Assembly: GCA_025766275.1 (NCBI GenBank)
Contig: JAFKAC010000041.1
Coordinates: forward strand, 1 to 64,000
Source: Lactarius indigo
Lineage: Eukaryota; Basidiomycota; Agaricomycetes; Russulales; Russulaceae
Reading direction: 5' to 3'
Length of the DNA: 64,000 nt
Under the pieces are notes generated by a model, which saw only the letters and a program-made list of their open reading frames with translations, was not told the origin of the DNA and made no database searches. Below, in pieces: positions 62,133 through 64,000 of this stretch. A program made the translations under genes and the position numbers. Numbering within the stretch: the first letter of the stretch is position 1; the number at the start of each line of letters is the position of its first letter.

Positions 62133-64000
62133 CTAAGTACACAAGAGTCCCATGTCATTGTTGTGCTTCTGCAGCAGGACACGTGGTAGTGACTTTGTAA
62201 AGCCATCCGCAACCATATCCACAGTAGGAGTTCTAATGAGGGTAATGGTCCCCTTTTCGATGTACTCCCTAATGACATGATGCCATATGGCAATGTGCTT
62301 AGACCATCTCCCAGTGACAGGGTTCAAGGCCAAGTCAATGGCACCCTTGTTGTCACCATGCAGTGGGATGGGGTCGTTGACCTCGTACCCGAGTTCTGTG
62401 AGGAAGCTCTGATACCACGCAGCCTGGTTAGCTGTGTCGGTCATGGCCATGTATTCCGCTTCCATTGTGTTTTGGGCAACAGTCTTTTGCTTGCGTGAAG
62501 ACCAGCTTATTGCACCGTTAGCTAGTAGGAACACATAACCAGAGGTGGAGTGGCGGTCATCAGTCTGATCAGCCAGACTGGAATCAGTGTAGCCATGAAG
62601 GCCATCACCATTGGCGCCATCATAAACAATATGCATATCCATGGTTCCCACTAGGTAGGATAGGACATACTGTGCAAGTCGCAGATGTTGTGGTGAGGGA
62701 TTCGCTGCATACTGCGCCAATCATGACACAGCGAAAGAGATATCTGGCCTAGTGCAAATCTGCACATAGAGCAGACTCCCAATCAAGGATTGGTAGTGGG
62801 AAATATCTGAGGCAGTTGCCTGCGACATATATTTAACCAGGTGCTCGTCAGCACCAGCGGGCAAGGGTGTGTTGTGTGGTGTGGCATCAGACATGCCAAA
62901 GTGTTCAAGGACATCCTTGATGTAGCCAGACTGATCTATTTCGATGCGTCTGAGGGAGCGGTTGCGCACAATGCGCATACCAAGATAGGACTCTATCTCC
63001 CCGAGATCCATCATCTCATAGCGTTCAGACAAGTCTGACTTAAGGCGTTTGATTCCACTCAATGAGGGACCCAGTATAGTGGTGTCATCAACGTAGACAA
63101 TAACGAAGAGTGGATCATACCCCTCTCGTTGAGGCATCACATATATGCCAGCATCAGCAAACGTCCGCTTAAAGCCAAGTGCAGTGAGCACTCCATGGAA
63201 TTGCAAGTTCCATGCGCAGGAGGCCTGTTTGAGACCATAGATCGCCTTGACTAGGCAACACACCTTCATCTCAGAACCAGTGACAGTGAAACCTTGTGGC
63301 TGCTCCATGTAAATCTCCTCGTCAAGCATGCCATTGAGAAAAGCAGACTTAACATCCATCTGATGGATGTGCCAGTCCTCCAGCACGGCCAACGCCAGAA
63401 GTAATCGTAGCGACTCAAATCGTGCGACGGGAGAGAAGGTTTCATCAAAATCTACACCAGGGATCTGCGTGAATCCCTTAGCCACCAAGCAAGCTCTGTA
63501 GCAGCCATCCACTTTGAGCTTAAAGACCCATTTGGATTTTACTGCCTTGTGATTAGGCGGGAGATCCACTAACTCCCAAGTCCCATTCTTAGCTAGGGCG
63601 TCCATTTCATACTGACATGCCTTAGTCCACTCATCTGCAGCTGCAGACTGCATGGCCTCTGCATAAATTGCAGGGTCTCGGCCCACAAAGGCAGCAGCCA
63701 ATAACTCCGCATACCCCAGGCGCCTGCCGCGCCATGCCACATTGTCCGCATTGAAGTAACACGGATTTGGCACAGGGACACGAGCAGTGCGCCTTGGTGC
63801 ATTGTCCATCTCACACAACAGCTGACTACGCTGTGCACAATCCTCAAATCCCCCAGGCATTTCTGGTGAGGGAGGAGGGACATGGCGCATAATGTGCGTT
63901 GCACTAGGACGCGGCGGGGGTGAAGTGGGAGTGGCTTGCTCACGCTTAGGTGTGGTGGGCAGAGCCGGCAGAGTAGGTGGTGGAGTGGTGGGGCGTGGTT
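62133..64000 (-). pseudogene. pol: Copia Pol C-terminal part: RT and RNase H, one TGA
   Basis: The frame is open from the window edge to TGA 62723-62721, then continues in frame to a stop near 62133. A Pro/Thr linker leads into RT: WTKACQYEMDAL, VDFDETFSPVARFESLR, QMDVKSAFLNG, YGLKQAS and catalytic YVDD. RNase H follows: GYTDSSLADQTDDRHSTSGY, AEYMAM and an HGDNKGAI segment. The TGA sits where relatives have Arg (FAVSRLAQYA). Several other sites show Arg to Cys or Trp (DGCYRACLVAKG, KQASCAW, GRWSKHIAIWHH), all expected from CpG transitions. The copy is inactive. Integrase and Gag lie outside the window. Confidence 0.88.

Larger units (their letters stand above)
61502..64000 (-). mobile_element. 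Ty1/Copia element, 3' part, continues past window
   Basis: Minus-oriented. 3' LTR 61502-62113, purine tract ACAGGGAGA in sense (62114-62122), then the end of Pol to the window edge. AGCAC (61497-61501) is the left TSD copy; the right one is outside. Confidence 0.88.

Noticed and set aside
33191..62723. TGA reassigned as a sense codon (read-through or altered code)
   Set aside because: Host gene models and element A Gag/Pol use ordinary stops, and the TGAs replace Arg CGA at CpG sites in decaying copies; nonsense mutation is simpler.

Overview
Basidiomycete-type (Agaricomycetes-like) nuclear DNA. The genes have short 49-76 bp GT-AG introns, one host gene encodes a fungal Zn2Cys6 cluster, and the retrotransposons are chromodomain Ty3/Gypsy and Ty1/Copia types. 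No prokaryotic gene, rRNA or tRNA was noticed. About four fifths of the window is LTR-retrotransposon sequence; coordinates below come from reading LTR ends (TG...CA) and 5-bp target-site duplications (TSDs) by eye.

Left end (1-5.5 kb): two divergent, spliced host genes, then a 44-bp-period minisatellite with a GGGCCC core. 5.5-26.4 kb: a stack of nested Gypsy elements (A in F, F in E, E in D, D in D'). All four inner elements lack their left-hand parts, and the stack is joined directly to the minisatellite at about 5.47-5.51 kb. 26.4-31.8 kb: decayed host-like fragments, a trypsin-fold (GDSGS) relic, an AT-rich island and solo LTRs. 31.8-56.8 kb: one solo LTR (family G, TSD CTCAT) was split by element B' (TSD CTAAT). 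B' was itself hit by element B (TSD AGGCA, identical LTRs), element C (TSD TTGTT) and a K-family LTR. 56.8-60.2 kb: a second block of the 44-bp minisatellite carrying three solo LTRs. 60.5-64 kb: a host gene cut by an H-family LTR and by a Copia element that runs off the right edge.

The most notable signal is translational. In families A, B, C and E the sense strand between the inferred transcription start and the Gag start codon is nearly or wholly free of ATG, yet it encodes long reading frames with a conserved pre-Gag domain. In element A this expands to about 3.35 kb (5511-8862) holding one ATG, and four long ORFs without internal methionine lie upstream of Gag. The single ATG (8278) starts the last of these in a weak context; the next ATG (8863) is the Gag start in a strong context. 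This suggests leaky scanning and/or non-AUG initiation.

Other shared architecture: -1 Gag-Pol slip sites; Tf1-like self-priming (primer site complementary to the inferred 5' end of the transcript, 34 nt after a TATA box); and a conserved +1-frame ORF overlapping the C-terminal end of Pol. Decay is dominated by CpG transitions: nearly every broken codon that could be compared is CGA to TGA, and differences between paired LTRs are almost all at CpG.
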